Positions 9,087 through 20,860 of a DNA stretch of 64,000 nucleotides are shown here, in pieces; the first letter of the stretch is position 1, and each line of letters begins with the position of its first letter. Source of the stretch: JBDIVL01 sp039794405 (GTDB lineage: Bacteria; Planctomycetota; Brocadiia; Brocadiales; Brocadiaceae). The notes beneath the pieces are model-generated. The model did no database searches, had not been told where the DNA came from, and saw only the letters and a program-made list of their open reading frames with translations. The stretch spans positions 1-64,000 of the forward strand of contig JBDIVL010000008.1 in NCBI GenBank assembly GCA_039794405.1. Direction: 5' to 3'. Made by a program: the position numbers and the translations under genes.

Positions 9087-9316
9087 TCTAATTTTTCCCC
9101 GGCAACGGGTTGGCCGATTTCCCTATTAATGAAATTTTCATTGGAGACAATTACTTCTTTAAATGTCTGTACGTTTACCATTGGTTTATTTGTCCTTTCA
9201 TTAAGGATAATTTCTCAACCTTTCATCGCTCTATAAAACAAGGCACGTGTAATGACAGTTAGGAGGACAGGTACCGAAATTATTTTTGATGTAAAAGCAT
9301 GGCATGAATAATTTGT

Positions 9317-10651
9317 TTACTTCGCATGACTCAGTTCTGTCTTTGTCCTCATGCGGAAATGAAATTTGAGCGGAACTTCAGAAAAAGGAAGGCTTTTACG
9401 GAGTTGATTGGAAAGGTAACGTTCATAATCACTATCAAAGAGCTTTGGATCATTCACAAAAAGGATAAAGGTGGGCGGAGCAACACTTACTTGTGTAGCA
9501 TAGTAAATTTTTGGCGTTTTGGTTTTCCTGCGTGTCGGACGGTGTAAGGTAAGCGCCTCTTCTAGTACCTGATTCAATTCAGAGGTTGAAACACGGGTAT
9601 GGGCCTGCTCGTAAAGTTCCATGGTCAGACGAATCATGTCTACAACATGCACGTTATTTTTCGCACTGATAAAAGAGATCGGAGCAAAGGAAAGACCGGG
9701 CAGCGATTTATAAATATAGTCGTTATATTTTTCCGTCTCAACACCGTGAACTAAGTCCCATTTGTTAATGACAATGATGCACGGCTTATTTTCAGTGACG
9801 ACATAATCTCCCAATTTTTTATCTACCTCGGATATCTTGAGTGTAGCATCAATAAGGAACAATACGACATCAGCCCTGCGGATTGACCGTTCAGCACGTG
9901 CCATACTATAAAACTCTATAGAATCCTTAACTTGCCTCTTTTTTCTTACGCCCGCTGTGTCAATGGCCAAAAACCGCTTGCCTTCTATTTCGAACCGCAC
10001 ATCTATTGAATCCCTGGTAGTACCTGCCACTTCACTGACAATCACCCGTTCTTCTTTTGCCAGGGTGTTGATTAACGTCGATTTTCCGGCATTCCGTTTA
10101 CCTACAATGGCAAGTTTTACGATAGATTCCTCAGAAGCTGGTTCCTCATATTGTTCTGGCAGCAATGAAATAATCCTGTCCAGCAGTTCAGACCGCCCAA
10201 ATCCCTCTAAAGCAGATAGAGGAAGAGGTTCACCAAATCCCAGTTTATGAAAACCAGCTATCTGATATTCAAGCTTTGGTGTGTCCACCTTGTTCGCAAC
10301 AAGGACTACCTTCTTATTCAGACGTCTTAGCTTTTCTGCAACCATGACGTCTAGCGGTGTTATGCCATCCCGCACATCAACGACAAATACAATGATATCT
10401 GCTTTAAAGATTGCAATTTCTATCTGGGTCTCTATGTCTTCTGTAAGACCATCGACATCTTTTACACCCATTCCACCGGTATCGATCAACTCAAATAGAT
10501 AATCTTTGTGCCGGATTTCTGTTGAGACACGGTCTCTGGTAACCCCGCTGGTTGGTTCAACAATAGAGATCCGGCGTTTTGCAAGACAATTGAGCAGGGA
10601 TGATTTTCCTACATTTGGTCTGCCAACAATAGTAACAACTGGTATACTCAT
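9317..10651 (-). CDS. der: Ribosome-biogenesis GTPase Der (EngA)
   Basis: A 444-residue double GTPase needed for maturation of the 50S subunit. The first G domain has GRPNVGKSS (about 10-18), DTGG and NKVD. The second has GKRNAGKSTLIN (about 185), DTAGVRKK and NKWD. A C-terminal KH-like domain follows, with basic residues at about 375-400. The length matches the family. It is transcribed alone: upstream lies a 418-base spacer with repeats and downstream the YdjM gene about 230 bases away. No anomalies were seen. Confidence 0.97.
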   Translation of the reverse strand: MSIPVVTIVGRPNVGKSSLLNCLAKRRISIVEPTSGVTRDRVSTEIRHKDYLFELIDTGGMGVKDVDGLTEDIETQIEIAIFKADIIVFVVDVRDGITPLDVMVAEKLRRLNKKVVLVANKVDTPKLEYQIAGFHKLGFGEPLPLSALEGFGRSELLDRIISLLPEQYEEPASEESIVKLAIVGKRNAGKSTLINTLAKEERVIVSEVAGTTRDSIDVRFEIEGKRFLAIDTAGVRKKRQVKDSIEFYSMARAERSIRRADVVLFLIDATLKISEVDKKLGDYVVTENKPCIIVINKWDLVHGVETEKYNDYIYKSLPGLSFAPISFISAKNNVHVVDMIRLTMELYEQAHTRVSTSELNQVLEEALTLHRPTRRKTKTPKIYYATQVSVAPPTFILFVNDPKLFDSDYERYLSNQLRKSLPFSEVPLKFHFRMRTKTELSHAK

Positions 10652-11069
10652 TTTACCTTACCTAAAAAAAGCGAACAGCGGATAGGAGACAGTAACCAAC
10701 AACTATTCACTGATCAGTATTTCTCTAACACGCCACTTTGTCCAGTCTTTCTCAGGGAAACCATAATTGAAATTCCTATATGTAAACTTAACGCCTTCGA
10801 CGGACGTGGTTGGTTCAATCTTATGGATTGAACCATATATTGAACATTGGCCTGTACGTTTGTGATTGGTGCCTGGTATAGGGAACACAACAAACGTTCG
10901 GTTCAATCATTAACGATTGAACCAACCCTGAGAACACGGATAAACTTGTAGAGATGACTCGTCGGAACGCCCTGTACTTTCTCCAATGCTAGCCTGACCG
11001 CTTAATTTAACGGAGAGATTTCTGCTTCTTCGTCACCCGGGAATGACACTTTGGGTTTTCTGATAGGTT
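10652..11069. other. Repeat-rich intergenic region upstream of der
   Basis: A 418-base spacer that holds the most complete copy of the GGTTCAA double-hairpin element (10808-10955) and one copy of a second repeat (10975-11075). No gene is seen. The promoter for der should be here but is not obvious. Confidence 0.6.
10808..10955 (+). repeat. GGTTCAA double-hairpin element, copy B (most intact)
   Basis: Two perfect hairpins about 75 bases apart. The first is GGTTCAATC (10812-10820), a 5-base loop and GATTGAACC (10826-10834). The second is GGTTCAATC (10900-10908), a 6-base loop and GATTGAACC (10915-10923). The whole stretch, including the inter-hairpin segment and the tail 'aaccctgag...ggataaacttg', aligns with 57808-57958. 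There is no ORF inside. It behaves like a REPIN or a small non-autonomous element. Confidence 0.8.
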
Positions 11070-11075
11070 CTAAGC
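10975..11075. repeat. Second dispersed repeat type, copy 1
   Basis: The segment acggagagatttctgcttct, then cgtcacccgggaatgacac and gggttttctgataggttctaag, is clearly alignable with 22770-22862 (acagagaaattcc..., cacctggaataacat, cagtttttcggataggctcc). It overlaps the 3' end of the 410-residue membrane-protein gene by a few bases. It resembles the 'tcattcccg' repeats common in many bacteria. The nature of the unit is not resolved. Confidence 0.45.
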
Positions 11076-12302
11076 ACCTCCACCCTCTTTCGGCTTCGAT
11101 CCCTCCCCTTGAGAGCTACCTTCTATAGTACCTTCTGATGATGAAAAAAGCTTTTTTGCCTCTTTCTCTGAGAACCCCGTCTTCACTTCTTCTTGTTTAT
11201 CCTCCTCGATATATACATCAGTTATATCCGTACTATCGACATCTTTTCTCATGAGAAAATAGACAATCGTTTTCGCAGAAAACAAATAGGTAGTTGCAAA
11301 TGTCCACACCGCCAGTTTAATGAAGGCAATATAGACAATTAACGTACCAGCCAAAAATTTTAAAGACCACTGGTCAAGTGAGATCCCTGCATCTTTTACC
11401 CCGGCAGAATATGCACTACAAAATCCGAAAGAGGCAATATTGCACTTTTGCAGAATAAAAGAGTGAATCGTAGCAAACTTTTGCCCCATACCCACGCCTA
11501 CGGTAAGAAACGTCAGGCGAATCATTATCCAGGCCAAAAATGCAACAAATGCCAGACAAATGAATCCATACAGGGTATTTATCGCACAGTACAGGATATA
11601 TTGTTTAGGGCGGGAAAGCACATAACTATAAGCACGGCTCATGGCGTCAAAAGCATCTGAACCTTCCGCACTAATTGTGGGAAACATGAAACATAATCCG
11701 AATATACCTATTACCCCGATAAAGACAACGAAAAAACCGGAAATCAAGGCAAGCGGAAAACCCAATGCCACCACGACCTCACCCAAAACGGGGATTCTTC
11801 CTATTAAACCTACAATCACGTTACAGAAGGCAAAAAAGAGGACACCAATTATCGGCACAAGTGGTGACCAAAAATAAGACCAGAATTTTTTTCTTGCAAA
11901 TTTCAATGCATCAAGCATACGAATACTCTCGTCTCTGGCGTAGTCCAGCGCTGCTATTCTTGTAATCGCCCCACCTACAAATGACCAGATAACCAGAAGT
12001 CCAAAAACGAGTATCGCCAGGACGGAAAATTCTCCGAAATCCAGCGGCATAATTGCCGATGCCAGATTTTCTACAACAATAGGTATGCCTTCCCTGGCAG
12101 AATACAGGATAAGTTTCACAAATGTGTAAGGAGTAATACTGACCATTTTTAATGCAGAAAAAAAGGCAACCACCACGATGCACCATACAAAACTTGCTAA
12201 AAGGCCAGCATATCCAAGAAACATCTTTTTTGGGTCAAAGGCCATTTTAAAGGCACGAAAAATATCACGCCAGTCATGTCCTGCTATTTTTGTATCACCC
12301 AT
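11070..12302 (-). CDS. Polytopic membrane protein of unknown function
   Basis: A 410-residue integral membrane protein. About six to seven hydrophobic helices can be seen (about 28-55, 60-80, 95-115, 145-170, 180-215, 235-270 and 320-345). A soluble, acidic and Ser/Gly-rich tail follows from about residue 350 (…EEDKQEEVK…SSEGTIEG…). I do not recognise a named domain. Its start overlaps the yacG stop by 8 bases, so the two are translationally coupled and part of one operon with the FmdB-like gene and probably dnaJ. This position next to small zinc proteins and a chaperone does not define its role. Confidence 0.75.
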   Translation of the reverse strand: MGDTKIAGHDWRDIFRAFKMAFDPKKMFLGYAGLLASFVWCIVVVAFFSALKMVSITPYTFVKLILYSAREGIPIVVENLASAIMPLDFGEFSVLAILVFGLLVIWSFVGGAITRIAALDYARDESIRMLDALKFARKKFWSYFWSPLVPIIGVLFFAFCNVIVGLIGRIPVLGEVVVALGFPLALISGFFVVFIGVIGIFGLCFMFPTISAEGSDAFDAMSRAYSYVLSRPKQYILYCAINTLYGFICLAFVAFLAWIMIRLTFLTVGVGMGQKFATIHSFILQKCNIASFGFCSAYSAGVKDAGISLDQWSLKFLAGTLIVYIAFIKLAVWTFATTYLFSAKTIVYFLMRKDVDSTDITDVYIEEDKQEEVKTGFSEKEAKKLFSSSEGTIEGSSQGEGSKPKEGGGA

Positions 12303-12495
12303 ACTCTTCTCCTTTTCTTTCTATTCTGCTCAATGCCTCCGGGCTCATAGGTTCCTTAATACGGTACTTCTCATCAAGCCATGCCCCAAGATCAATAAAT
12401 TTACACCGCTCGCTGCAAAAGGGAAAATACGGTATGTCTTTTATTTTTCGGTAAGCAAGCTTCTTTTTACAGGAAGGGCAATGAATTATGGGCAT
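12295..12495 (-). CDS. yacG: DNA gyrase inhibitor YacG-type zinc finger protein
   Basis: A 66-residue protein with the YacG signature: CPSC at 7-10, then FPFCSERC at 24-31 followed by IDLGAWLDEKYRI. The four cysteines bind one zinc. In E. coli YacG binds GyrB and blocks DNA binding by gyrase. Length and motif order match the family. It overlaps the next gene (the 410-residue membrane protein) by 8 bases and lies 16 bases downstream of the FmdB-like gene, so the three form an operon. Confidence 0.9.
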   Translation of the reverse strand: MPIIHCPSCKKKLAYRKIKDIPYFPFCSERCKFIDLGAWLDEKYRIKEPMSPEALSRIERKGEEYG

Positions 12496-12511
12496 ATTAT
12501 CCGCCTTCTCC

Positions 12512-12769
12512 TCATTTCTTCTCAGCAGCTTTCGAATCAGTTTTTACCGATTCAGTCTCTTTTTTAGCTTTAGACTTGTATTCTTCGCTCCGATAGTCTG
12601 TCTGATAAAAACCAGATCCTTTAAAGAGAATTGCACCTCCAGTCCCTATCATTCTCTGGACTTTCAGTTTTCCGCAGGAAGGACACTTCTTTATAGGATT
12701 TTCTGTTATATGCTGAAATAATTCAAATTGATGATCACATGCGGCACATACATAATCGTATGTTGGCAT
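12512..12769 (-). CDS. FmdB-family zinc ribbon protein
   Basis: An 85-residue protein with the N-terminal FmdB/CxxC_CXXC_SSSS domain: MPTYDYVCAACDHQFE, then KKCPSCG about 20 residues later, then the Ser/Gly stretch around GTGGAILFKGSGFY. The C-terminal third is charged and low-complexity (Lys/Glu/Ser). The family is often called a regulatory protein after FmdB of Methylophilus, but its real function is unknown. It is the first gene of the FmdB-yacG-membrane-protein operon and is separated from dnaJ by 175 bases. Confidence 0.88.
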   Translation of the reverse strand: MPTYDYVCAACDHQFELFQHITENPIKKCPSCGKLKVQRMIGTGGAILFKGSGFYQTDYRSEEYKSKAKKETESVKTDSKAAEKK

Positions 12770-12944
12770 ATTCTTCCTCCTCAGATTGTTAATAATTTCC
12801 GGATTTTCCTACTTCTTTCAACAAAACGTATATACTCAATATCCCATTGAATTTCTTCATTTTGATAACCACCCATTCTTCTCTTTCACAAGGAATGAAT
12901 AAAAGTATGGTCTTCAATGTAAATTTGAGTAAATTACCATAAAA

Positions 12945-14069
12945 CTACTCGAAAAGATTCTTCATCTTTTCGAAAAACTTCTTTTGACGGGGAGAGACAT
13001 TTTTTTTCTCCAATTCTGCAAACTCCCGTAACAACTCTTCCTGTCTGGAAGTAATTTTTGTAGGTACCTCAACAATTACCTGTACAAGGAGATTACCCTT
13101 GCCATAACCATGCAGGTCCGGAAATCCTTCTCCCCGAATCGGAATAATCTCGTTATTTTGCGTCCCTTTCGGTATCTTCACTTGAAGAACATTACCGGCA
13201 AGTGTTGGAACATCAACGGTACAACCCAAAGCAGCCTGAGCAAAAGTTATAGGTACCTCACAAAGAACATCGTTCCCCTGTCTCTTAAATATAGCGTGAG
13301 GTTTGACGTGAATATCACAATAGAGGTCTCCGGAAGGAGCTCCATTCTCTCCAGGTTCACCCTGCCCGGATAACCTTAGCCGCATACCATCCTCTACGCC
13401 TGCTGGAATCTGAATGGAGATAACAGACCTTTTCGGGTAACGTCCGGAACCACCACACTTGGTACATGGAGATTCTATAACCTTGCCATTACCATGACAC
13501 TTGGGACATGTAGTCCTCAGGGTAAAAAAGCCTTGTGATTGCTGCACCTCTCCCCGGCCACGGCAATATGGACAAGGTACCGGAGATGTGCCTTCCCTGG
13601 CACCTGTCCCACGACACACACCACAGATTTCCCTTCGCGTCAACTCAAGCTTTTTTTCGATGCCGGTAGCAACTTCCCTGAAATCAATCTCAATATCACA
13701 CTTAAGACTGGCCCCCCGCTGGGCAGCTCTTCCCCGGCCCCTTCCACCAGTACCAAAGAAATCCTCAAAGATACTCCCCCCGCCAAAGATATCCCCAAAA
13801 GCATCAAAAATATCTTCAAAAGTGCCGTATCCACGGGTCTCTGTACCTTTCAGACCTTCTACGCCAAATTGATCGTACCTTTTTCTTTTATCAGGATCGC
13901 TGAGTACACCGTAGGCCTCTGCAGCTTTCTTAAATATATGCTCAGATTCTTTATTTCCAGGATTTCTATCCGGATGATACTGCAAGGCCATCTTGCGATA
14001 TGCCTTTTTTATTTCTTCCCCACTTGCGTTTTTATCAACACCTAATACCCGATAATAATCATCTTCCAT
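12945..14069 (-). CDS. dnaJ: Chaperone DnaJ (Hsp40)
   Basis: A 374-residue type I J-protein and co-chaperone of DnaK. The J domain (about 1-70) has the HPD motif at 32-34. A Gly/Phe-rich linker contains [21 protein letters not shown] zinc region follows with four CxxCxGxG-type repeats ([32 protein letters not shown] at about 148-210), then the C-terminal substrate-binding domains. All elements of full-length DnaJ are present. It lies upstream of the FmdB-yacG genes on the same strand and about 730 bases from groEL2. Confidence 0.97.
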   Translation of the reverse strand: MEDDYYRVLGVDKNASGEEIKKAYRKMALQYHPDRNPGNKESEHIFKKAAEAYGVLSDPDKRKRYDQFGVEGLKGTETRGYGTFEDIFDAFGDIFGGGSIFEDFFGTGGRGRGRAAQRGASLKCDIEIDFREVATGIEKKLELTRREICGVCRGTGAREGTSPVPCPYCRGRGEVQQSQGFFTLRTTCPKCHGNGKVIESPCTKCGGSGRYPKRSVISIQIPAGVEDGMRLRLSGQGEPGENGAPSGDLYCDIHVKPHAIFKRQGNDVLCEVPITFAQAALGCTVDVPTLAGNVLQVKIPKGTQNNEIIPIRGEGFPDLHGYGKGNLLVQVIVEVPTKITSRQEELLREFAELEKKNVSPRQKKFFEKMKNLFE

Positions 14070-14731
14070 GTATATTGCCTATAAGTTATTATTTTCTCAA
14101 GAGATACTATTAAATAAAATATATTATATAACATTAAAATTATAGTACATAGAACTATAGAAAATCAAGAACGTTCTCAATTGATCATATATATAAGATG
14201 AGGTAAGTCTATGGCTTAAGGACAATGTTAGATTGGTCATCAACAAGCCAAAAGAATCAATAATTTTGGGTCTTCTTCGATTTGTGTGGGTAATTTTCAG
14301 TATAGTTCTTTCTCAGAAGCGGCAAATACCAAAACCATAAGAGAGTGTGCCTATTGCTTTATTATACGAAGCCCTCCTGCAGGCTTAAGAGGGATGGCAA
14401 CTCCTCCCCCCGCTATCAGATGATAGTTTTGTTCCCCGCTGCCGGGAGTGAAAGAGGTGATCTTTTCCATTTCTTCTACAACGCATTTTATTGTCTCAAT
14501 ACCTGTGTTTCTATTTCCACAAATACACTTCGGCTTTTACCACTTTCCTACACCTACACTACGTATTTGCAAGGGTGCTGTAAGACACAACCACCCCTGC
14601 CCTACCAATGGGGTGGATAGTTACCATGCCTGCCGTCTATGCAACGAAAGATAGCTGACAATGCAGTATTATCGTTTTACTCACAGAGATCGAAAAAGAT
14701 CCATAATTTTTTAGAGTGACCGGAATATAAA
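14070..14731. other. Intergenic region between dnaJ and groEL2
   Basis: About 660 bases. The part next to dnaJ is very AT-rich (14100-14180) and is a plausible promoter region for dnaJ. The middle (14345-14640) is more GC-rich, with short inverted repeats such as CTATCA-ga-TGATAG and CCACCCC...GGGGTGG. I see no gene with a ribosome-binding site or a recognisable motif. Confidence 0.5.
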
Positions 14732-14764
14732 AGTAAAAAGGCTACTCACCGCAGCCTTTTTACT
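14732..14764 (-). terminator. Intrinsic terminator after groEL2
   Basis: A perfect 12-bp stem, agtaaaaaggct / agcctttttact, with a 9-base loop lies 34 bases past the groEL2 stop codon. The A-rich 5' arm and T-rich 3' arm make it able to work in both directions. Confidence 0.8.
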
Positions 14765-14797
14765 TTTTAACCATTTAATCTTTAATATATGATTGAT

Positions 14798-16761
<1,964 letters not shown>

Positions 16762-17057
16762 CTCTTTATCTACCTCCTCGTTAAAATGAATGATGAAAAT
16801 CAGTAGTATCTAAAGTAACTCTTCTCTATTACCCGGTAAAAACTTCTTTTTTTAGCATATTTTTTTGAAGCATTTTTTCAGAAGATACAGAATATCCAAA
16901 ATTTAAAAACCAAACGTCAGATAGTAAATAAGCCTCCATCACCCAATCTCATTTCTGATTTCGGATTTTAAACTTTTGATTTTGACATTTGACAATAAAC
17001 ACGTGATATTCTTGTGCACCTTTCCCTATATGATTGCGGTTACGCTGTGTTAGAAAA

Positions 17058-18734
17058 TTACATTCCCATACCACCCATACCACCCATGCCGCCCATACCA
17101 CCCATACCACCCATACCTCGCATACCACCACCCATTCCCGGCATTTTTTCTTCTTCTTTTTTAGGAATATCAGTAATTATGCATTCAGTTGTCAAGAGGA
17201 TTCCTGCAATACTTACAGCATTTTGCAATGCACTTCTTGCAACTTTCGTTGGATCAACGACACCTGCCTCAAGGAGATTGCAGTATGTTTCCTTATCCGC
17301 ATCATAACCAAAGGACTTATCCTTGGACTCCAGTATTTTTCGAACAACGACCGATCCTTCAAGACCTGCATTTTTAAATATCTGTTTCGCAGGAGCAGAC
17401 AGGGCATTCTTAACAATATCAACACCCATAGCTTCATCACCTTTTAAATTAAGACCATCCAGGGCCTCTGCCACCCTCAGCAATGCAACACCCCCACCCG
17501 GCAGAATACCCTCTTCAACTGCGGCCCTCGTTGCGTGCAACGCGTCTTCCACTCTCGATTTCTTCTCCTTCATCTCGCTCTCCGTTGCCGCACCGACAAA
17601 GATTTGGGCAACCCCCCCTGCAAGTTTTGCAAGCCGCTCCTGCAGCTTCTCTCTATCATAATCCGATGTCGTCGCTTCAATCTCACTCCGGATTTGTTTG
17701 ATACGCCCGGTAACAGCCTCAGAACTTCCAGAACCCTGAATTATCGTCGTATTGTCTGCATCTATGGTAACTTTCTTTGCCCGGCCCAAATCTCGGATAT
17801 CAATACTCTCTAGCTGAATCCCCAGATCTTTAAATACCGCCTTACCATCAGTAAGGATAGCGATATCATCAAGCATTGCCTTCCTGCGGTCACCATATCC
17901 GGGGGCCTTTACTGCTGCACAGCTAATAGTACCCCTCAGCTTGTTAACAACAAGTGTCGCTAATGCTTCACCTTCAACATCTTCAGCAATAATCAGCAGA
18001 GGTTTTCCGGTTTTTGCAATTTTTTCTAACAGAGGAACGAGTCCTTTAATAGCAGATATCTTATCCTCATATATCAAAATATAAGGGTCTTTGAATTCAA
18101 CCTCCATTGTGTCAGGATTCGTAACAAAATGAGGAGATAGATAACCCCGGTCAAATTGCATACCCTCAACGACGTCAACACTGGTCTCAAGACCCTTCCC
18201 TTCTTCAACGGTAATGACACCATCCTTACCTACCTTCTCCATAGCGTCAGCAATCATTTTTCCAATTTCCTGGTCATTATTTGCAGCGATAGAACCAATG
18301 TTTGCAATTTCTGTCTGGTTCTTAATCTTCTTACTCATTTCTTTAAGCTTCTCAACAACCTTATCTAAAGCTTTATGCATCCCCCTATTGAGAGCCATAG
18401 GATCAGCCCCTGAGACCACACATCTTAACCCTTCCAAAAATATAGCTTCAGTAAGCACTGTAGCTGTAGTCGTACCATCGCCCGCAATATCACTGGTTTT
18501 AGAAGCGGCTTCACGTACCAACCTGGCTCCGGTATTTTCATATGGATCTTTCAATTCAATCTCCTCGGCCACCGATACACCATCCTTAGTAACCGTGGGA
18601 CTCCCGTAACCTTTATCCAATACAGCATTCCTTCCTCTTGGCCCCAAGGTAACCTTAACTGCCCTAGCAAGCTTCGTAACTCCCCGAGCAATAGCGGCCC
18701 TTGCTTCTTCATTGAAGGCTAATTGCTTCGCCAT
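17058..18734 (-). CDS. groL: Chaperonin GroEL, paralogue 1 (canonical GGM tail)
   Basis: A 558-residue GroEL with intact ATP-site motifs ([17 protein letters not shown] and [15 protein letters not shown]). The C-terminal tail is made of GGM repeats ([10 protein letters not shown] and onwards to the end) as in housekeeping GroELs. A good ribosome-binding site (AAAGGAGG) precedes the ATG. It is the first gene of the groEL1-groES-groEL2 cluster. The order is unusual because bacteria normally have groES first. The 296-base spacer before groES suggests that groES-groEL2 may have a separate promoter. Confidence 0.97.
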   Translation of the reverse strand: MAKQLAFNEEARAAIARGVTKLARAVKVTLGPRGRNAVLDKGYGSPTVTKDGVSVAEEIELKDPYENTGARLVREAASKTSDIAGDGTTTATVLTEAIFLEGLRCVVSGADPMALNRGMHKALDKVVEKLKEMSKKIKNQTEIANIGSIAANNDQEIGKMIADAMEKVGKDGVITVEEGKGLETSVDVVEGMQFDRGYLSPHFVTNPDTMEVEFKDPYILIYEDKISAIKGLVPLLEKIAKTGKPLLIIAEDVEGEALATLVVNKLRGTISCAAVKAPGYGDRRKAMLDDIAILTDGKAVFKDLGIQLESIDIRDLGRAKKVTIDADNTTIIQGSGSSEAVTGRIKQIRSEIEATTSDYDREKLQERLAKLAGGVAQIFVGAATESEMKEKKSRVEDALHATRAAVEEGILPGGGVALLRVAEALDGLNLKGDEAMGVDIVKNALSAPAKQIFKNAGLEGSVVVRKILESKDKSFGYDADKETYCNLLEAGVVDPTKVARSALQNAVSIAGILLTTECIITDIPKKEEEKMPGMGGGMRGMGGMGGMGGMGGMGGMGM

Positions 18735-19254
18735 TGAATACCTCCTTTCAATACCCTAATGTTTTAAAACTAGATAAATATAAATCGATTTCAGAACACA
18801 TACATGTCTAAGCAAACATAGTGCCGCAAAATATATCCAAACACAAAATCCTCATAATCTGTTATAAATTAATGTGTTATATCAAATATACTTTAGAACA
18901 TGCCATGAAATATGAACGTTACATATGTCAATGTGACAGCACGAAAATTATGCCGCAAACAACACCTGTCATTCTGGCAGAATGCCATTGCTACTATCAA
19001 ACAGTTCAGTTCGTCACGAAGATACAAAGTACGCAACAAAAACTGAACCCGAATGATTTGAAAGGGATTAACCACGGAAACACGGAAAGATAGAGATACA
19101 GAAAAGAGGAAGGGTACAAAATATTACGTCTTTATTTCTTTTCCTAGCCAGTAAAGGGCTGTTTTTCCTTTTCATATTGACTTTTAAGCCACCTATAACA
19201 TATATTGAGGTTATTGTTAAGAAAAACGATACATTTCGAAAAACACGTTTCATC
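18735..19254. other. Divergent intergenic region groEL1/birA
   Basis: About 520 bases containing the promoters of groEL1 (minus) and birA (plus), neither of which I can place with confidence. Features seen are an 8-bp inverted repeat GTTCAGTT (19004-19011) / AACTGAAC (19041-19048) and a copy of an 'aaccacggaaacacggaaag' type repeat at 19069-19106. An ATG at 19177 is in frame with birA, but it lacks a ribosome-binding site and adds no conserved sequence. Confidence 0.5.
19069..19106. repeat. 'ACCAC-gAAAcAC' type repeat, half copy
   Basis: aaccacggaaacacggaaag followed by atagagatacagaaaag. It resembles the left arm of the hairpin at 39193-39262 (aaccacaaaagcacaaagag...). Repeats of the 'accacagagacacagag' type are frequent in many bacterial genomes and their function is unknown. 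Confidence 0.4.
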
Positions 19255-20124
19255 ATGAGCGGAGAAAACATTCCAAAGATTAGGCACAAGGCGCCTCATT
19301 ATCCACGGCATACAGACAAGTTAACCAATGAGATTGATCGGTTAACCCCCGAAAAAATTACGAGCGGATTAAAAACAAAAATTGCCGGAAGTATGATAGT
19401 CACCTATGAGCAAACAACGTCGACAATGGATGTTGCCAAAAGGCTTGTATCCGGGAGTTTTAAAAACGGTACCGTAATTTTTGCAGAAGAACAAACGCAT
19501 GGAAGGGGGCGTTCCGGTCATGAGTGGTCTTGTCCCAGGTACAAGGGGTTACTTTTTACACTCTTATTAAACCATACTATGCAACCTGATTACTTATGTT
19601 TGTTAACAGGCACTATAGCTGTTTCAATAACAGAAACGATTCGTGAAACATTACAGCTTCCCGCAGAGATTAAATGGCCCAATGATATCTTGATCAATGG
19701 GAAGAAAGTAGGTGGTGTGCTTGTAGAATTGGAAAAAAGATCCAAAAAACAATCGGTATTCTTGATCGGAATAGGAATAAATATCAATGTTACTGAAAAA
19801 GAATTGCCAAAACAAACACGCCTGCCAGCTACCTCACTGGCTATTGAAAAAAAGGTATACATTGATCGCATCCAGATTGCAAAGGCACTGCTTCAGGATA
19901 TCGATAAATGGTATTCGATCCTGAAAGATGAGCATTTTAGCTACATTACGGAACGGTGGAAGGAATTTTGTGTCACCGTGGGGGAAAAACTAACGATTGC
20001 CGGCTGTGGCAAGGAATATATGGGCAAGGTTATTGGCATCTCCCATAATGGTGGTTTGATGCTTAAGCTGGAAAATGGTGAAATAAAGATATTTCGTGGT
20101 GAACACACTACCATCAAATCCTGA
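19255..20124 (+). CDS. birA: Biotin-[acetyl-CoA-carboxylase] ligase, catalytic form
   Basis: A biotin protein ligase that makes biotinyl-AMP and transfers biotin to a lysine of carrier proteins. Motifs are TTSTMDVAKRL (substrate entry), the biotin-AMP loop GRGRSGHEW, KWPNDILINGKKVGGVLVE and a C-terminal SH3-like domain (about the last 50 residues). The N-terminal DNA-binding winged helix of E. coli BirA is absent. Only about 50 residues of non-conserved sequence precede the catalytic domain, so this is a monofunctional ligase, not a repressor. I chose the ATG at 19255. An in-frame ATG at 19177 would add 26 unconserved residues, and neither has a clear ribosome-binding site. It is transcribed alone. 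Confidence 0.92.
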   Translation: MSGENIPKIRHKAPHYPRHTDKLTNEIDRLTPEKITSGLKTKIAGSMIVTYEQTTSTMDVAKRLVSGSFKNGTVIFAEEQTHGRGRSGHEWSCPRYKGLLFTLLLNHTMQPDYLCLLTGTIAVSITETIRETLQLPAEIKWPNDILINGKKVGGVLVELEKRSKKQSVFLIGIGININVTEKELPKQTRLPATSLAIEKKVYIDRIQIAKALLQDIDKWYSILKDEHFSYITERWKEFCVTVGEKLTIAGCGKEYMGKVIGISHNGGLMLKLENGEIKIFRGEHTTIKS

Positions 20125-20236
20125 CCTGAATAAGTTGGAAGTGTAATTTCACTCATTTATGAAGATAAATCACCGATAAATATTTTTCATTTTGCACTTT
20201 CCATCTTTCACCAGGCAGGCAATACGTTTCCTGAGA

Positions 20237-20842
20237 TCATTCCTCCTTTGTGGGCAGGGCTTTCTCAATAGCAAAGATCCTTGCCTCAATCCTGCTGATC
20301 CTTTTTGAGAGATCGTTGTATACAAAGTATCCTAAAATAAGTAAAAGTGCCGTATAGGCAATGACGATATAGGTAAAAAAATTACTCCTGGCAACAGAAG
20401 GCACATGGTTTATTTCAGGATCTATCTTTCTTATTGGATGGATATTTTTTGGCCCGGAGAATGACAGCTCGGTGTGACGTCTTGTTTCCTGAGATACGTT
20501 ATCGCTATGCTGTACCGATTTTGTCTTTTCCGGAGGTTGCCTTTCATACAAGCGTCCGATCACAACCCTGGGCTTTGGCGTTGTAGCACTACTTTCCGGT
20601 GCACGAGAAATCTTGTCCTGAGGTTGCGATTCAGATACTTTTGAAACATCCGGACTCTCGTTATTACTTGTTGGAAGAGGCATTTGTTGCTTAACTGTTA
20701 CCTGGGAATCTATATGTTGATTCAGTTTCTCAACATGAGGATCTTTCTCATTCACACCTTCCGAAGGAGGTGTTTTTTTATTTTCACTAGTCACCTTCAT
20801 CCAATTCAACGGATCATATCCAAGTGCATTATCTTTTCCCAT
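20237..20842 (-). CDS. Membrane-anchored protein downstream of ParA, unknown
   Basis: A 201-residue protein with no named domain. The N-terminus has a short motif ALGYDPLNWMKV (about 6-17). A long hydrophilic, Pro/Ser/Lys-rich and probably disordered region follows (about 18-150). One transmembrane helix is at about 155-177 (TYIVIAYTALLLILGYFV), and a short coiled-coil-like tail ends the protein (RISRIEARIFAIEKAL). It starts 18 bases after the parA stop and must be co-transcribed with it. A conserved short motif on a flexible linker fixed to the membrane is what one would expect of an adaptor or cargo for the ParA ATPase. That is inference from position and architecture. Confidence 0.7.
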   Translation of the reverse strand: MGKDNALGYDPLNWMKVTSENKKTPPSEGVNEKDPHVEKLNQHIDSQVTVKQQMPLPTSNNESPDVSKVSESQPQDKISRAPESSATTPKPRVVIGRLYERQPPEKTKSVQHSDNVSQETRRHTELSFSGPKNIHPIRKIDPEINHVPSVARSNFFTYIVIAYTALLLILGYFVYNDLSKRISRIEARIFAIEKALPTKEE

Positions 20843-20860
20843 ATTTCCCCCCGAATATAC

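Noticed and set aside
10808..10955. GGTTCAATC arms as the T-arm of a tRNA or as a CRISPR repeat
   Set aside because: No cloverleaf can be built around them, and spacing and copy number do not fit a CRISPR array. They are dispersed hairpins.
16762..17057. CIRCE heat-shock operator before groES or groEL
   Set aside because: No TTAGCACTC-N9-GAGTGCTAA match was found here or upstream of groEL1.
18821..19093. 90-residue plus-strand ORF upstream of birA
   Set aside because: It has no ribosome-binding site and runs through an inverted repeat and a dispersed repeat.
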